A stretch of 64,000 nucleotides of DNA, taken from the NCBI GenBank assembly GCA_947500445.1, contig CANMSB010000001.1, positions 1 through 64,000 of the forward strand, written 5' to 3'. Position numbers and translations under genes: made by a program. The notes under the pieces were generated by a model. The model searched no databases. It was given only the letters and a program-made list of their open reading frames with translations, and had not been told where the DNA came from. Source of the stretch: an uncultured Flavobacteriaceae bacterium. Lineage in GTDB: Bacteria > Bacteroidota > Bacteroidia > Flavobacteriales > Flavobacteriaceae. This document shows positions 27,825 through 36,451 of this stretch, piece after piece (within the stretch, counting starts at the first letter, position 1; the number at the start of each line of letters is the position of its first letter).

Positions 27825-28372
27825 GGTGTAAGGTTTTGTGTGGCGTCCACTTCTATATCCAAAAGGTAGTCGTATAGGCCTTCTTGTATCAGTTCATCTT
27901 CGATTTCCATGTCGTAAACGGAATCGGAGAGGAGTATTTCCAGATCGGAATCGGTAAAAAAGTATTGTTCCTGCTGCAGGTAATAGGAGGTTTCCGCCTG
28001 TCCTAAACTTGCAAAATCAATGGTAGCGTCTTTTTGATCGTTCGGTTTCCATAACATCATCAAAAACAGCAGTCCTGCAGCAATACCCGAGGCATACCAC
28101 CATAAGGGGACGACGCGTTTCCGCTTTTTTTCCAAGGGTATGGGGCCAGCGTCGTTTTGTCGCCCATTTTCCGTATAGGCTTGTATTACGGTGCTTTCGA
28201 GTGTGTCGAGATATGCCTTGGAAGGCGCGAAACCATCTTCGGTGGTCCCAAATTCCTCTTCGATGTCCAATTGTTCAAAAAGATCCGCTTCAAACGCATC
28301 CAGGTAAGCCTCTGGAGGTCCAAAGCCATCTGCTATCTTTTCTTTTTCCGGATCGATCTCTTTTCGATGCAT
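27821..28372 (-). CDS. Single-pass membrane protein, putative anti-sigma factor
   Basis: 183 residues. An acidic cytoplasmic N-terminus (1-88) carries two similar segments with the pattern DGFxPPxAYLDxxE (FGPPEAYLDAFEADLF and FAPSKAYLDTLESTVI). One transmembrane helix follows (WWYASGIAAGLLFLMMLW, about 91-108), then an acidic extracytoplasmic part rich in Asp, Glu and Tyr. Position directly after the ECF sigma gene (10 bp) and this topology suit an anti-sigma factor, but there is no zinc-binding HxxxCxxC motif. The two N-terminal repeats may be the sigma-binding element. Confidence 0.6.
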   Translation of the reverse strand: MHRKEIDPEKEKIADGFGPPEAYLDAFEADLFEQLDIEEEFGTTEDGFAPSKAYLDTLESTVIQAYTENGRQNDAGPIPLEKKRKRVVPLWWYASGIAAGLLFLMMLWKPNDQKDATIDFASLGQAETSYYLQQEQYFFTDSDLEILLSDSVYDMEIEDELIQEGLYDYLLDIEVDATQNLTP

Positions 28373-28382
28373 TGTTTTATTT

Positions 28383-28925
28383 TTAAGTTTCTTGTAAGGA
28401 TTGTTTCAATCGTTTTACCGCCAAATGGTAATTTGCCTTTAACCCGCCTTCGGATGTCCCCGTTATTTCGGCAATTTCACTGTATCGCAGTTTATCGAAA
28501 TATTTCATGTTGAAAACTTCCCGTTGTTTCTCGGGAAGCCGGCTAACCGCGGTCTGCAGTTTTAACTGTATTTCATTGCCGCTGTACGTATCGGTATTTG
28601 CCGAAAGGCGCAGCATCCCCTTCTGGTGCAACATATCGATGGGCATATGGGTCCGTTTCGATTTTTTTTCCAAAAAGGATAGCGCCTCGTTTCTGGCAAT
28701 GGTGAACAACCAAGTATACAATTTGCTATTTCCTTTAAACCCGTCGATATATTTGAACACTTTAATAAAAGTAAGCTGTAATACTTCATCGGTATCCTGG
28801 TGGTCCACGATCATTTTCCGTATAAAGCGATACAACCGTTCTTTATAGCGCCCCACCAAATGGCGAAATGCCTCATTCTTACATTCCTTGTCCCGTAATT
28901 TTTGTAAAAGTTCCTTTTCCTGCAT
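28383..28925 (-). CDS. ECF-type RNA polymerase sigma factor
   Basis: I start at ATG 28925 (MQEKELLQKL...), 5 bp after the DUF1501 stop; a longer frame from 28964 would overlap it. 180 residues. Region 2 is visible as HLVGRYKERLYRFIRKMIVDHQDTDEVLQLTFIKVFKYIDGFKG with YTWLFTIARNEALSFL. Region 4 is LPEKQREVFNMKYFDKLRYSEIAEITGTSEGGLKANYHLAVKRLKQ. It directs polymerase to a small stress or envelope regulon, possibly including its own operon. Regulation likely runs through the next gene. Confidence 0.93.
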   Translation of the reverse strand: MQEKELLQKLRDKECKNEAFRHLVGRYKERLYRFIRKMIVDHQDTDEVLQLTFIKVFKYIDGFKGNSKLYTWLFTIARNEALSFLEKKSKRTHMPIDMLHQKGMLRLSANTDTYSGNEIQLKLQTAVSRLPEKQREVFNMKYFDKLRYSEIAEITGTSEGGLKANYHLAVKRLKQSLQET

Positions 28926-28929
28926 GGGC

Positions 28930-30177
28930 TCAAGGCTTAAAAAGCGATAGCTGTTGTGGAACAAAGTCGGGAAAGGTGCCGGATGCCGAAATGTTCAAAT
29001 GTTCCGACAGTACCGTGCTGAAAACCGAACGAACATCGGTGGTAACGGGCAGTTCCCTCTCGCAAGTCCCTTCGTTTATTTCTTTTAAATTGTGATGTAG
29101 GTAGTGTTGGTCGAGGTTGTTCCCCAGTATAAATTGGCAGGACCCACTCCCATGATCGGTTCCCAATGCCCCATTTTGTCGGGTTGTACGGCCGAATTCC
29201 GTCATCGTCATGACCACGACATCGTCTTGATAGGTGCTTATATCCTCCCAAAAGGCCGCCATAGCACTTGCTAGGTCTTGGGCGTTTCTGGCAAAGGCCC
29301 CGTTTTTGGTGGGCTGTCTGCTATGGGTATCCCATCCCGTACTCTCGGCAAATGCCACCTCCAGGCCTACTTGGGCCTTGATCAATTGTGCTATTTGTTG
29401 GAGACCAGATCCCAGGGTACTATTGGGATAGCTTGTTTGTTTTGGGGTTTCCAGATCGATACTACGTAATAGTTTTATGGCTTCCAAACCATTTTTGCCC
29501 GCATTCCTAAAACGTTCGTTTTGTTCTTTTTTATATTGCTCACCGATACCGTTCAGGGCTTCATCGGTTACAAGCTGTTGGTCGAAACGAAGGTCTTGCA
29601 AACGTTCTACGGCCAAGGTAGGGGTGTTGCCATAAAAGATCCGGGGCCTGCTAGGGGAGAGCGCCACCGCTCGAAAAGGAGAGGCGTTTTGTGATACGGG
29701 CCGTTTTAGACTTCTATTGATCCATCCGTCCGAGGTACTTTTAACGCCTGGAGTGCCACTTTCCATAAAATCCTGCATATCAAAATGAGACCGATTCTCG
29801 ATCGGGAGGCCCACACCGTGAACGATGTTCATTTGGCCTTTATCGAATAAGGGTTTTAACGCCCCCAAATAGGGGTTTAGGCCGTAGCCGTCGACCAAAG
29901 GCAATAGCTGTTCCGTTTTATTTTTAGAATCAAGGAAAAGGTTGGGCCGTACCGATTTCAAAAAAGTATTTTCCATAGGTTGTACGGCGGCAAGTCCGTC
30001 CATAGCGCCTCTTTGAAAAATAGTGACCACTGTTTTTTTTCGGCTTAAAGCGTTCGATCGTAACGGCATTGTCGCGGCCTTTGCAATAAAAGGGGGAATC
30101 CCTCCCAAGGTAATACCGAATACCGCCAAACTGCCGCCTTTAAGAAAACCGCGTCTGGACCATTCCCGTTCGTTCAT
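28930..30177 (-). CDS. DUF1501 family exported protein
   Basis: 415 residues from ATG 30177; the frame could also start at 30192. A twin-arginine signal is clear (SRRGFLKGGSLAVFGITLGG), so it is exported folded. The body has DUF1501 features: VVTIFQRGAMDGLAAV, NIVHGVGLPIENRSHFDMQDFMESG, ESTGWDTHSRQ, VVVMTMTEFGRTTRQNGALGTDHGSGSCQFILG. The family is related to the alkaline phosphatase/sulfatase fold (metal-binding Asp/His in TDHGSG and WDTH), but its substrate is unknown. It lies 17 bp after DUF1800, its usual partner. Confidence 0.92.
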   Translation of the reverse strand: MNEREWSRRGFLKGGSLAVFGITLGGIPPFIAKAATMPLRSNALSRKKTVVTIFQRGAMDGLAAVQPMENTFLKSVRPNLFLDSKNKTEQLLPLVDGYGLNPYLGALKPLFDKGQMNIVHGVGLPIENRSHFDMQDFMESGTPGVKSTSDGWINRSLKRPVSQNASPFRAVALSPSRPRIFYGNTPTLAVERLQDLRFDQQLVTDEALNGIGEQYKKEQNERFRNAGKNGLEAIKLLRSIDLETPKQTSYPNSTLGSGLQQIAQLIKAQVGLEVAFAESTGWDTHSRQPTKNGAFARNAQDLASAMAAFWEDISTYQDDVVVMTMTEFGRTTRQNGALGTDHGSGSCQFILGNNLDQHYLHHNLKEINEGTCERELPVTTDVRSVFSTVLSEHLNISASGTFPDFVPQQLSLFKP

Positions 30178-30194
30178 TGTATCATGGCACATGG

Positions 30195-31838
30195 CTATCG
30201 TTTTTGAAATTGTGGCGAGGTATATCGCTGTATCGGGGCCAAAGGCCGTGTCGGGCTTATTCCTTCCATATTGCCTGCGCTTAGGGCGTATGCGAATTTG
30301 ATACGTTGCGCGATCGCCGCTTCATTGATCCAAAATTCCTGAATGGTAGGGTAGCCGGTCGGCGGTTGAAAGGCATACAGGGGCTGGCCGTTGGAACTCA
30401 ACCATTTTAGGGGAGCACTGGCATCCTCGATAATGGCCCCATTTTCCCGAAACATGCTCACCACAAAGTCAAATGGGGATTTTGCCTTGGCCTTTCGGTA
30501 AATGGGGTTCCAAAACTCGGGCGCTTCTACCATGGTACGTATCGTTGCACCGATATGACCCTCGGTTTTTCCGAAGATATCGGCCATTTTAGCGATCAAT
30601 ACAAAGGAAGGCGTGTCGGATACAAAATACATTGCCAGTTTTTTGGAAATATGGTCTGCCGTGGAGGAATGCGTTGCAAGTTGCTGTATAAGCTGTTGTC
30701 CTTCTTCATACCCTTTCTTTTCGTTATAGTGCCTGCCGAGAACGGTTTTGGCTTCCGCATCGTGCCGGGCCGCATCAAAATAAAATCCATTATCGATAAA
30801 GGATTTTTTCGATTTCCTTTCGTTTTCAAGGACGATGCCCTCTAATTTTTTTGATATGGGATAGAGTAGGGGACTTGTTTTCCATCCGGTCAAAATACGG
30901 GCGATTTCGATGACATCCCTTTGTTGATATCCTCCGTCGACACCGAGCGTATGTAGTTCCAAAAGTTCCCGTGCATAGTTTTCGTTGATTCCCGGTTGCT
31001 GCTTTTTATGGCGAAATGGCATTAAGGGTGCGTTGGACAGAACGGCGGCCCCTTCTTTTGCATTCGACAGGGTATTGTCCAAATAAGTAAGCATGGCAGG
31101 GTGGCGGGCCGTGGCGGCCAGCATTTTGTTAAAGCGTTTTAATACGAACGGCCTTATGGCATCGCGTTCATAGGAGAGCACATTGGTGGCCACATCGTTG
31201 ATGCGTGTAATGGAAACATTAAAATGATTGAACCAGAAATCGACCAAACGTTCTTCCAATTGATTTGGGGCATGCACGGCACGGAACAGTTTTTGGCCGG
31301 CCAGTTCGTACATCAGTTCCATAAAGTTTCCGAGGCCCATACTTTTCATGGGGGCCTCCAACATGGAAGCATTTGGCATTTGATAGAACCAACGCCGATC
31401 GACTTTTTGGACGTTTCGCAATATGGTACCGAACATATCGTTAAAACTGATCTGGCCGCGTAAGGTTTTTTTACCGTTAGCCCTACGATGTTGCGCTACC
31501 GATTTTAAGGTAACGATCAATCCCGGATACGTTCTAGCAAGCTGTTTCAGGGAAAGGCCCGTAGTGGTGAATTTTCGTAACGCCCTTTTCTCGAAATCGA
31601 CATCCGTTTTGGCCGTGAGCTGTTCGGTCAACCACATATCGACCCCTATTTTTTTTAGCCTTTCCCGCAGGTCGTCCGTGCCTCCGAAAGTAAACTTTTC
31701 CAATACGTACTCCACGGCTTCCGCATCGTTCCAGCCCATGGAGCGGAAAGGTGTTCGGACGAGCCCGAAGGAAACGGTGTTTTTTGCTGTGTAATGGTCG
31801 ATCATGGTCTCTTGGTTCAAGGCGATGGTATTGTTCAT
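30195..31838 (-). CDS. DUF1800 family protein
   Basis: 547 residues, mostly helical. Family features: an N-terminal FTFGGTDDLRERLKKIGVDMWLTEQL, LVDFWFNHFNVS, the central PGINENYARELLELHTLGVDGGYQQRDVIEIARILTGWK and a C-terminal GYPTIQEFWINEA. No clear signal peptide, although its DUF1501 partner is exported by Tat; it may travel as a complex or the start may be misjudged (Met12 at 31805 is another choice). Function unknown. The gene lies 22 bp downstream of a Spy-like lipoprotein and upstream of DUF1501 in one operon. Confidence 0.92.
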   Translation of the reverse strand: MNNTIALNQETMIDHYTAKNTVSFGLVRTPFRSMGWNDAEAVEYVLEKFTFGGTDDLRERLKKIGVDMWLTEQLTAKTDVDFEKRALRKFTTTGLSLKQLARTYPGLIVTLKSVAQHRRANGKKTLRGQISFNDMFGTILRNVQKVDRRWFYQMPNASMLEAPMKSMGLGNFMELMYELAGQKLFRAVHAPNQLEERLVDFWFNHFNVSITRINDVATNVLSYERDAIRPFVLKRFNKMLAATARHPAMLTYLDNTLSNAKEGAAVLSNAPLMPFRHKKQQPGINENYARELLELHTLGVDGGYQQRDVIEIARILTGWKTSPLLYPISKKLEGIVLENERKSKKSFIDNGFYFDAARHDAEAKTVLGRHYNEKKGYEEGQQLIQQLATHSSTADHISKKLAMYFVSDTPSFVLIAKMADIFGKTEGHIGATIRTMVEAPEFWNPIYRKAKAKSPFDFVVSMFRENGAIIEDASAPLKWLSSNGQPLYAFQPPTGYPTIQEFWINEAAIAQRIKFAYALSAGNMEGISPTRPLAPIQRYTSPQFQKR

Positions 31839-31860
31839 GTTTTTGGCGCTATCCGTTTTG

Positions 31861-32310
31861 CTAAAAACCGCCGCGGCCGCCCCTTCTATTTTGCATTTGC
31901 CCCCTCATTTGTTCGCGTTGTTCTTGTTTAAAGGCTTCATAGGTCCGTAGCTGTGACTCGTCCAAGATCAGGGCCAGTTTGGAATCCGTTTCTTGCGATA
32001 CGGTCCTCATTTGCTGGAACTGTGCACGCCGATCGTTACCGCCCGAATTTCGTATTTCCTGAATCCTTTCCTGTCGTTCCTTTAAAATTTCCCGTACCGG
32101 TAATTGTTGGTCCTCCCTAAGCGCGAGGTCGGCCATTAATTGCATCCGGGCATCTTTTCGATCCGATTTGGTAACGGTCGTTTTTTCCGAGGTGGTTTCT
32201 TCCGCTGCTACCGCGGTTTTGGATGGGCCGCAGGCAAAACAGATATAGCAACTGCTAACAAGCAGTAATAGCCTTTTGGTATTTTTTCTAAGGTGATTTT
32301 TGATTTTCAT
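31861..32310 (-). CDS. Spy/CpxP-like lipoprotein
   Basis: 149 residues. Lipoprotein signal ending ICFACG (Cys27). The mature part is a long helical, Arg/Gln/Glu-rich domain with paired motifs LMADLALREDQQLPVREILKERQERIQEIR and KLALILDESQLRTYEAFKQEQREQMRGQ. These resemble the LTxxQ repeats of Spy/CpxP chaperone-like proteins, although the Thr positions differ. The C-terminus is Gly/Arg-rich (QNRRGGRGGF). It is the first gene of the ECF operon, and together with the last gene it brackets the operon with Spy-like proteins. Confidence 0.75.
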   Translation of the reverse strand: MKIKNHLRKNTKRLLLLVSSCYICFACGPSKTAVAAEETTSEKTTVTKSDRKDARMQLMADLALREDQQLPVREILKERQERIQEIRNSGGNDRRAQFQQMRTVSQETDSKLALILDESQLRTYEAFKQEQREQMRGQMQNRRGGRGGF

Positions 32311-32407
32311 ATGATTCGTGTTTTTGGTGTACTGATGGACAGGGTCCGCCCGACTGCTTATGGGTTAGAATGCTTTTTGTATCAAAAGGTTTAATCCAAT
32401 GGGCATA

Positions 32408-32437
32408 AAAAAAGGTTTTCCGTAGAAAACCTTTTTT
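32408..32437. terminator. Strong bidirectional intrinsic terminator
   Basis: Perfect 13-bp arms aaaaaaggttttc (32408-32420) and gaaaacctttttt (32425-32437) with loop cgta. A and T runs form part of the stem, so it works on either strand. It ends the DUF6515 gene (stop at 32465) on the minus strand and insulates the ECF operon downstream. Confidence 0.85.
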
Positions 32438-32464
32438 CAAAATCGCTATAGTATCGCTATGATA

Positions 32465-33019
32465 TCAGTCGTCCAATTGCGCAACGACTTGATAGCCTTC
32501 GCTGACCGGAGCGTAGATGGTTCCGTTCAGTTCATGGGCCGTGTTTCCCTGATAGTCCATTTCTACGGCATCTTCTGGAACGGTCTCTACTATAGCTCCC
32601 ACCGGTGCGGCCACTACCTGAAACTCGTCTTGTACTTCCTGATAAAAGAGTCCGTCGGCGTAAGCGTATCGCGCACCACGGACGGTCAACCTAATGGCTC
32701 TGGCGGGCAGCGTTCTTAATCGAAAACCCCTTGGCGGAAAGGCACGGGCATACGCCCCGTTACTGGCTATGAAAAACATGGCACCTACCGTATGATAGGT
32801 CACGTTTCTGAAAACGATGGCGCGCGTTCCTTTCGGCAATACCTTCAACGTTCTTCTTACAACACGTCTTTTGGTGCGCCGCACCTTTTTCCGTTTTACT
32901 TTTTTCCGGACCTTAACGGCATTTACCGCCGGTCTCCTTACGGCTTGCGCCTCTATGCTGGGCGTATAAGCGAAAAATGCGATCAAACAAATAACTAGTA
33001 CATACTTTATATTTTTCAT
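32465..33019 (-). CDS. DUF6515-like exported basic protein
   Basis: 184 residues. Signal peptide 1-25 (ending EAQA), then a strikingly basic segment, residues 30-60 (KVRKKVKRKKVRRTKRRVVRR). Short beta repeats of the DUF6515 type follow: LPKGTRAIVFRNVTYHTVGAMFF, YAYADGLFYQEVQDEFQVVAAPVGAIVETVPEDA, TAHELNGTIYAPVSEGYQVV. Function unknown; the tyrosine-rich repeats suggest a small periplasmic or surface protein. Monocistronic, with the strong terminator 28 nt downstream. Confidence 0.75.
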   Translation of the reverse strand: MKNIKYVLVICLIAFFAYTPSIEAQAVRRPAVNAVKVRKKVKRKKVRRTKRRVVRRTLKVLPKGTRAIVFRNVTYHTVGAMFFIASNGAYARAFPPRGFRLRTLPARAIRLTVRGARYAYADGLFYQEVQDEFQVVAAPVGAIVETVPEDAVEMDYQGNTAHELNGTIYAPVSEGYQVVAQLDD

Positions 33020-33134
33020 GTCTTTTAGTTTTACTGTTGCTCTTTTGACCGCAATGCCTCCAAATGGTTTAATGACTTTCGACGAACTGCGCTATTTTTT
33101 CGTGCATCTTCCATTTTTCGGTTTATCCGTTCTG

Positions 33135-33163
33135 TTATACCATTACAATGTAAAAATGGTGGA
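33135..33163. repeat. Palindromic intergenic repeat, copy A
   Basis: 29 bp matching copy C (58105-58133) at 24 of 29 positions. Arms accatt and aatggt surround a 10-nt centre. It lies 16 bp past the stop of the type-B CTD gene at 33179. Confidence 0.55.
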
Positions 33164-33178
33164 ATACACACAAATGGA

Positions 33179-35482
33179 TCATAGCAGCACTAGATAGCCA
33201 GACTTTTTTGTCTTCCCATTGGCGGTCATATACTCTAAAGTATAGATGTAGGTTCCCTTTAATTGCTTATTACGTTGATTTCCATTTCCCTCGAACAGGT
33301 TTCCGTTGATACCATAGGCTTTGGTCTCGTGCTCTAAACGGCCGGACTTGTTATAGATGCGAAGTACATTATCCGGATACTGCTCAATACCATCGATTCG
33401 GAGAAAGTCGTTGCGACCATCGGCATCCGGGCTTATTACATTGTAAACGGTAATGCCTTGATCGTTCGGGATATCGTCGCTCATCGTTACGGGCGGTTGT
33501 TCTTCCGTTATGGCATTGGCATCTACGTTCGCTACCGAAAGGTTCGATTTGTTCAGGCCAATAAGAAAGGCATCGAAAGAGCCGCCATTTCTAGAGACCA
33601 GGCTTCCTTCGGTCATCCCGCCTACAAACACGTAATCGTCCTTAATGGTCAAATATCCCCTTTCCTCATAGGGCGTACCGATTTGTGCTGTTTCCAGAAC
33701 GTTCAAATTCATATCCATTTTTTGTACGATAATATCACCCGATAGAAAACTGCGATCGGGATTACGTCCTTTAAAATCGCCGTAGGTATAGCCAGAGGCA
33801 TAAACGGTACCATTGGCGTCGTCCACTTCTATTTTTCGGAACCGTTCTGATTTTGAGGTGCCGAACTGTCGGAATCGTGGATTTTTAAGTTCTGAATCAT
33901 ATTTTACGATAAAGGCGTCCCCTTCTCCTTTGTGTCCGCCCTGTAGATTGCCACTGGTATACCCTGCAACATATACGTTGCCATTGGCATCAACGGTATT
34001 GGCAAGTGCCCAATCGGCGCTAAAACCGGGACTTGTAATTATTGCGGTATGGAGTACCGTGGGTGCGGTACGGTCCAAATTTGAATAGACCATTACAAAA
34101 CTGTCCGCGGCATTCGGTTCGTTCACGAACCAACCACTAACGACCAATCTGGATTTCTGACCGTTTTTTGCGGGAACAAAGGTAATACCGCCCCAGGCCT
34201 CATGTACCCTATTGGCCGTATTGGTGGCCGAATCCAGGGAAACCCAAATTTGTTCCAAGGTGTCGGCATCGTACTTGGCCACTAAAAATACATTATCGCC
34301 AAGGCCTGAATTCGCGGGGGCACCTGCACCGGAAACGTATAAATTGCCATTGTTGTCCACGGTAATGTTTCCAAAGCCATCGATTCCGGCTTGTCCGTAT
34401 TGCGTAAAGTCGACCAGCTGCCCGGTATTTTTATCGATTTTTAGAATGATTCCGTCCCAACGGCCCTTATTGCGAAAACCGGGCAAGCTACCATAGGTGC
34501 GCCCTGCCGCATATACGTAGTCCCTGCCGACCGTACCGTCGAAAAACAGGGTTCCGTTCAGGGTCGGGTATTCAAATACCCAATCGGTGGTGCCGTCCGG
34601 TCTTAGTTTTACCACTAACGATTCGTTCTCTCCCGTTGAAGATGGGTTAAGGTTACTGTCGGTAAGCCCAAAAAGATAGGTGTTTCCGGAATTGTCGGTC
34701 GCGGTGCTCGCGATCACTTCTTTACCGATAGCGCGCACCTGGGCGATGCCGTTCGAATAGGAAACACTGTTCGATACGGCACTTGCAAATCGAAATTGCG
34801 CTGTATTCGTCAAATCCAATGATTGTGAGGCATTACACCAATAGTCCGCATTTTGCCCGGTGGTATCCGATGGCACCTCCGTACAGGGAAAAATAAAGGC
34901 GATCAGGTCAATATCATTGTTCGCTACATAAAAAAGATACGTGCCCGTGGTCGCTACATTTTGATTTTGCTCGGTAGCGAATAACAAACGATAGTCGCTT
35001 GCGTTTCCGGGAAGTTCGATATGTCCCCGCTGGTAATCGAAATGTTTGATGATCAGATAGTCGTTATCGACCCGATCGGGTCCCTTTCTAAAAAAAGGAA
35101 GCCCCGTTCTTTTCGACCCCAAGATGATGCGATCCCCGGAAGCTCCTTGATACGATACATCGGTATTGGCCTTACTGGCGCATTCGACCAGATTGACACG
35201 GTCGGCCCCGGGAAACTCCTTTGAAGGGTCCACGGGACAAAAGGTATCATATCCATTGGTTTCACCATCAATATAGTCCGTGTCGAAAACGGTCCATTCC
35301 AGATCGCTATACGGCGCTCCGGCGGCCACAATGGCCTCGGAGCCGTTCAACTCGCCAATTCCGTTCGCTTCCAAGGGCATGGGAGGAAAGGCTCGGGCGG
35401 CCTCTAAAAGTTGAAAATTGCTTTGTGCGTTAAGCGTGCCGATGACGCTCATTAATCCAATAAAAAATAGTGTTCTTTTCAT
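33179..35482 (-). CDS. Secreted SBBP-type beta-propeller protein with type-B T9SS sorting domain
   Basis: 767 residues. Signal peptide 1-19 (ending LNA). Residues 45-230 form a beta domain that begins by describing a GAPYSDLEWTVFDTDYIDGE segment. Residues about 255-645 are SBBP-like propeller repeats (NTVDANGNVYVAGYTSGNLQG, DDANGTVYASGYTYGDFKG). The last 85 residues are a gliding-motility-type CTD (YNVISPDADGRNDFLRIDGI, YPDNVLRIYNKSGRL, GTYIYTLEYMTANGKTKKSGYLVLL), the type-B signal for export by the type IX system. Nine bp after PorP/SprF and paralogous to the protein at 36452-38848. Function probably surface binding; inferred. Confidence 0.9.
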   Translation of the reverse strand: MKRTLFFIGLMSVIGTLNAQSNFQLLEAARAFPPMPLEANGIGELNGSEAIVAAGAPYSDLEWTVFDTDYIDGETNGYDTFCPVDPSKEFPGADRVNLVECASKANTDVSYQGASGDRIILGSKRTGLPFFRKGPDRVDNDYLIIKHFDYQRGHIELPGNASDYRLLFATEQNQNVATTGTYLFYVANNDIDLIAFIFPCTEVPSDTTGQNADYWCNASQSLDLTNTAQFRFASAVSNSVSYSNGIAQVRAIGKEVIASTATDNSGNTYLFGLTDSNLNPSSTGENESLVVKLRPDGTTDWVFEYPTLNGTLFFDGTVGRDYVYAAGRTYGSLPGFRNKGRWDGIILKIDKNTGQLVDFTQYGQAGIDGFGNITVDNNGNLYVSGAGAPANSGLGDNVFLVAKYDADTLEQIWVSLDSATNTANRVHEAWGGITFVPAKNGQKSRLVVSGWFVNEPNAADSFVMVYSNLDRTAPTVLHTAIITSPGFSADWALANTVDANGNVYVAGYTSGNLQGGHKGEGDAFIVKYDSELKNPRFRQFGTSKSERFRKIEVDDANGTVYASGYTYGDFKGRNPDRSFLSGDIIVQKMDMNLNVLETAQIGTPYEERGYLTIKDDYVFVGGMTEGSLVSRNGGSFDAFLIGLNKSNLSVANVDANAITEEQPPVTMSDDIPNDQGITVYNVISPDADGRNDFLRIDGIEQYPDNVLRIYNKSGRLEHETKAYGINGNLFEGNGNQRNKQLKGTYIYTLEYMTANGKTKKSGYLVLL

Positions 35483-35491
35483 GTTGTAGTG

Positions 35492-36394
35492 TTAATTTCT
35501 TCCAATAAAAGTGTTCGTAGTAGTAGGGGAAAGTTTAAATCGTATGTAAATTTCATGTGCTCCGTTAGCGATATCGCCAAGGGCATCGGTATAATAGTCG
35601 TAGGAGTACCCCAGTCCGATATTTGGTGTTATGGCAATACCGGCCAGTCCACTGATGGCCTTATCGTTTCTGTAATTGACCCCGAAATGGAACCGATCTT
35701 TGAACGTTACTTGTGTGGTCAGGTTATATAGGAAAGGGCTATCCGTAATCTGTTGTAGCAAAAAGGAGGGGCGTAAGGCCCAGTCTTCGCTCAATGGAAT
35801 ATGGTACCCGCCCATCACGTTAAAAACGCTACTTCTTGTTCGGAATCCCGGAGCGATATCATCGTCGGTCGCCGATAACAGGGTAGGTGCCGAAAGACCG
35901 AAGAACCACCGATCGTCATGGATCAAAAATCCTACTCCGACGTTGGGCGAGAAACTGTTGTCCAAATCAGTAAAGAACACCTCTTGGTCGGCAATGGTCA
36001 GTTCGTCGGTATCCAATGCGAAGAAGTTTCCCGAGGCACTCAAGGAAAAACGCATTTTTATACGGTCGTTAAGGGGAACGGCATAGGCAAAATGTGCCGA
36101 TATATCGGTGTTGGAGGTCGGTCCAAAATCATCGTTGACAACGCTCAGCCCCAATCCTATTTGTTCGGACAAACGCTGTTCCGCCATAAAGGAAAGGGAA
36201 TTTGGGGCTTCATCGATACCTGTCCATTGGGACCGGTATCCTCCGGTAAAGGTGAAGCCCTCTAGGGTTCCTACATAAGCGGCATTCACATTGGCCGGGT
36301 TGTACAGGTATTGGGTAAACTGTGGTCTTTCCTGGGCATGTGCCGTAAATAGCAAGGAAAATGCCGCTATACTCCATATAAAATATTTTTTCAT
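35492..36394 (-). CDS. PorP/SprF family type IX secretion outer membrane protein
   Basis: 300 residues. Signal peptide 1-20 (LLFTAHA), then a beta-barrel-like body with the PorP/SprF start RPQFTQYLYNPANVNAAYVGTLEGFTFTGGYRSQWTGI and later IGLGLSVVNDDFGPTSNTD, DRWFFGLSAPTLL, GLGYSYDYYTDALGD and a final barrel strand. Members are thought to anchor or pass type-B CTD proteins encoded next to them, as SprF does for SprB. Here it lies between two such CTD genes in one operon (57 bp after the first, 9 bp before the second), so both are likely clients. Confidence 0.93.
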   Translation of the reverse strand: MKKYFIWSIAAFSLLFTAHAQERPQFTQYLYNPANVNAAYVGTLEGFTFTGGYRSQWTGIDEAPNSLSFMAEQRLSEQIGLGLSVVNDDFGPTSNTDISAHFAYAVPLNDRIKMRFSLSASGNFFALDTDELTIADQEVFFTDLDNSFSPNVGVGFLIHDDRWFFGLSAPTLLSATDDDIAPGFRTRSSVFNVMGGYHIPLSEDWALRPSFLLQQITDSPFLYNLTTQVTFKDRFHFGVNYRNDKAISGLAGIAITPNIGLGYSYDYYTDALGDIANGAHEIYIRFKLSPTTTNTFIGRN

Positions 36395-36451
36395 CTTTAT
36401 CTGTTGTTGTTAGTATGTAAGGGTGTTATGGGCGCAACACCATGTTAGTGG

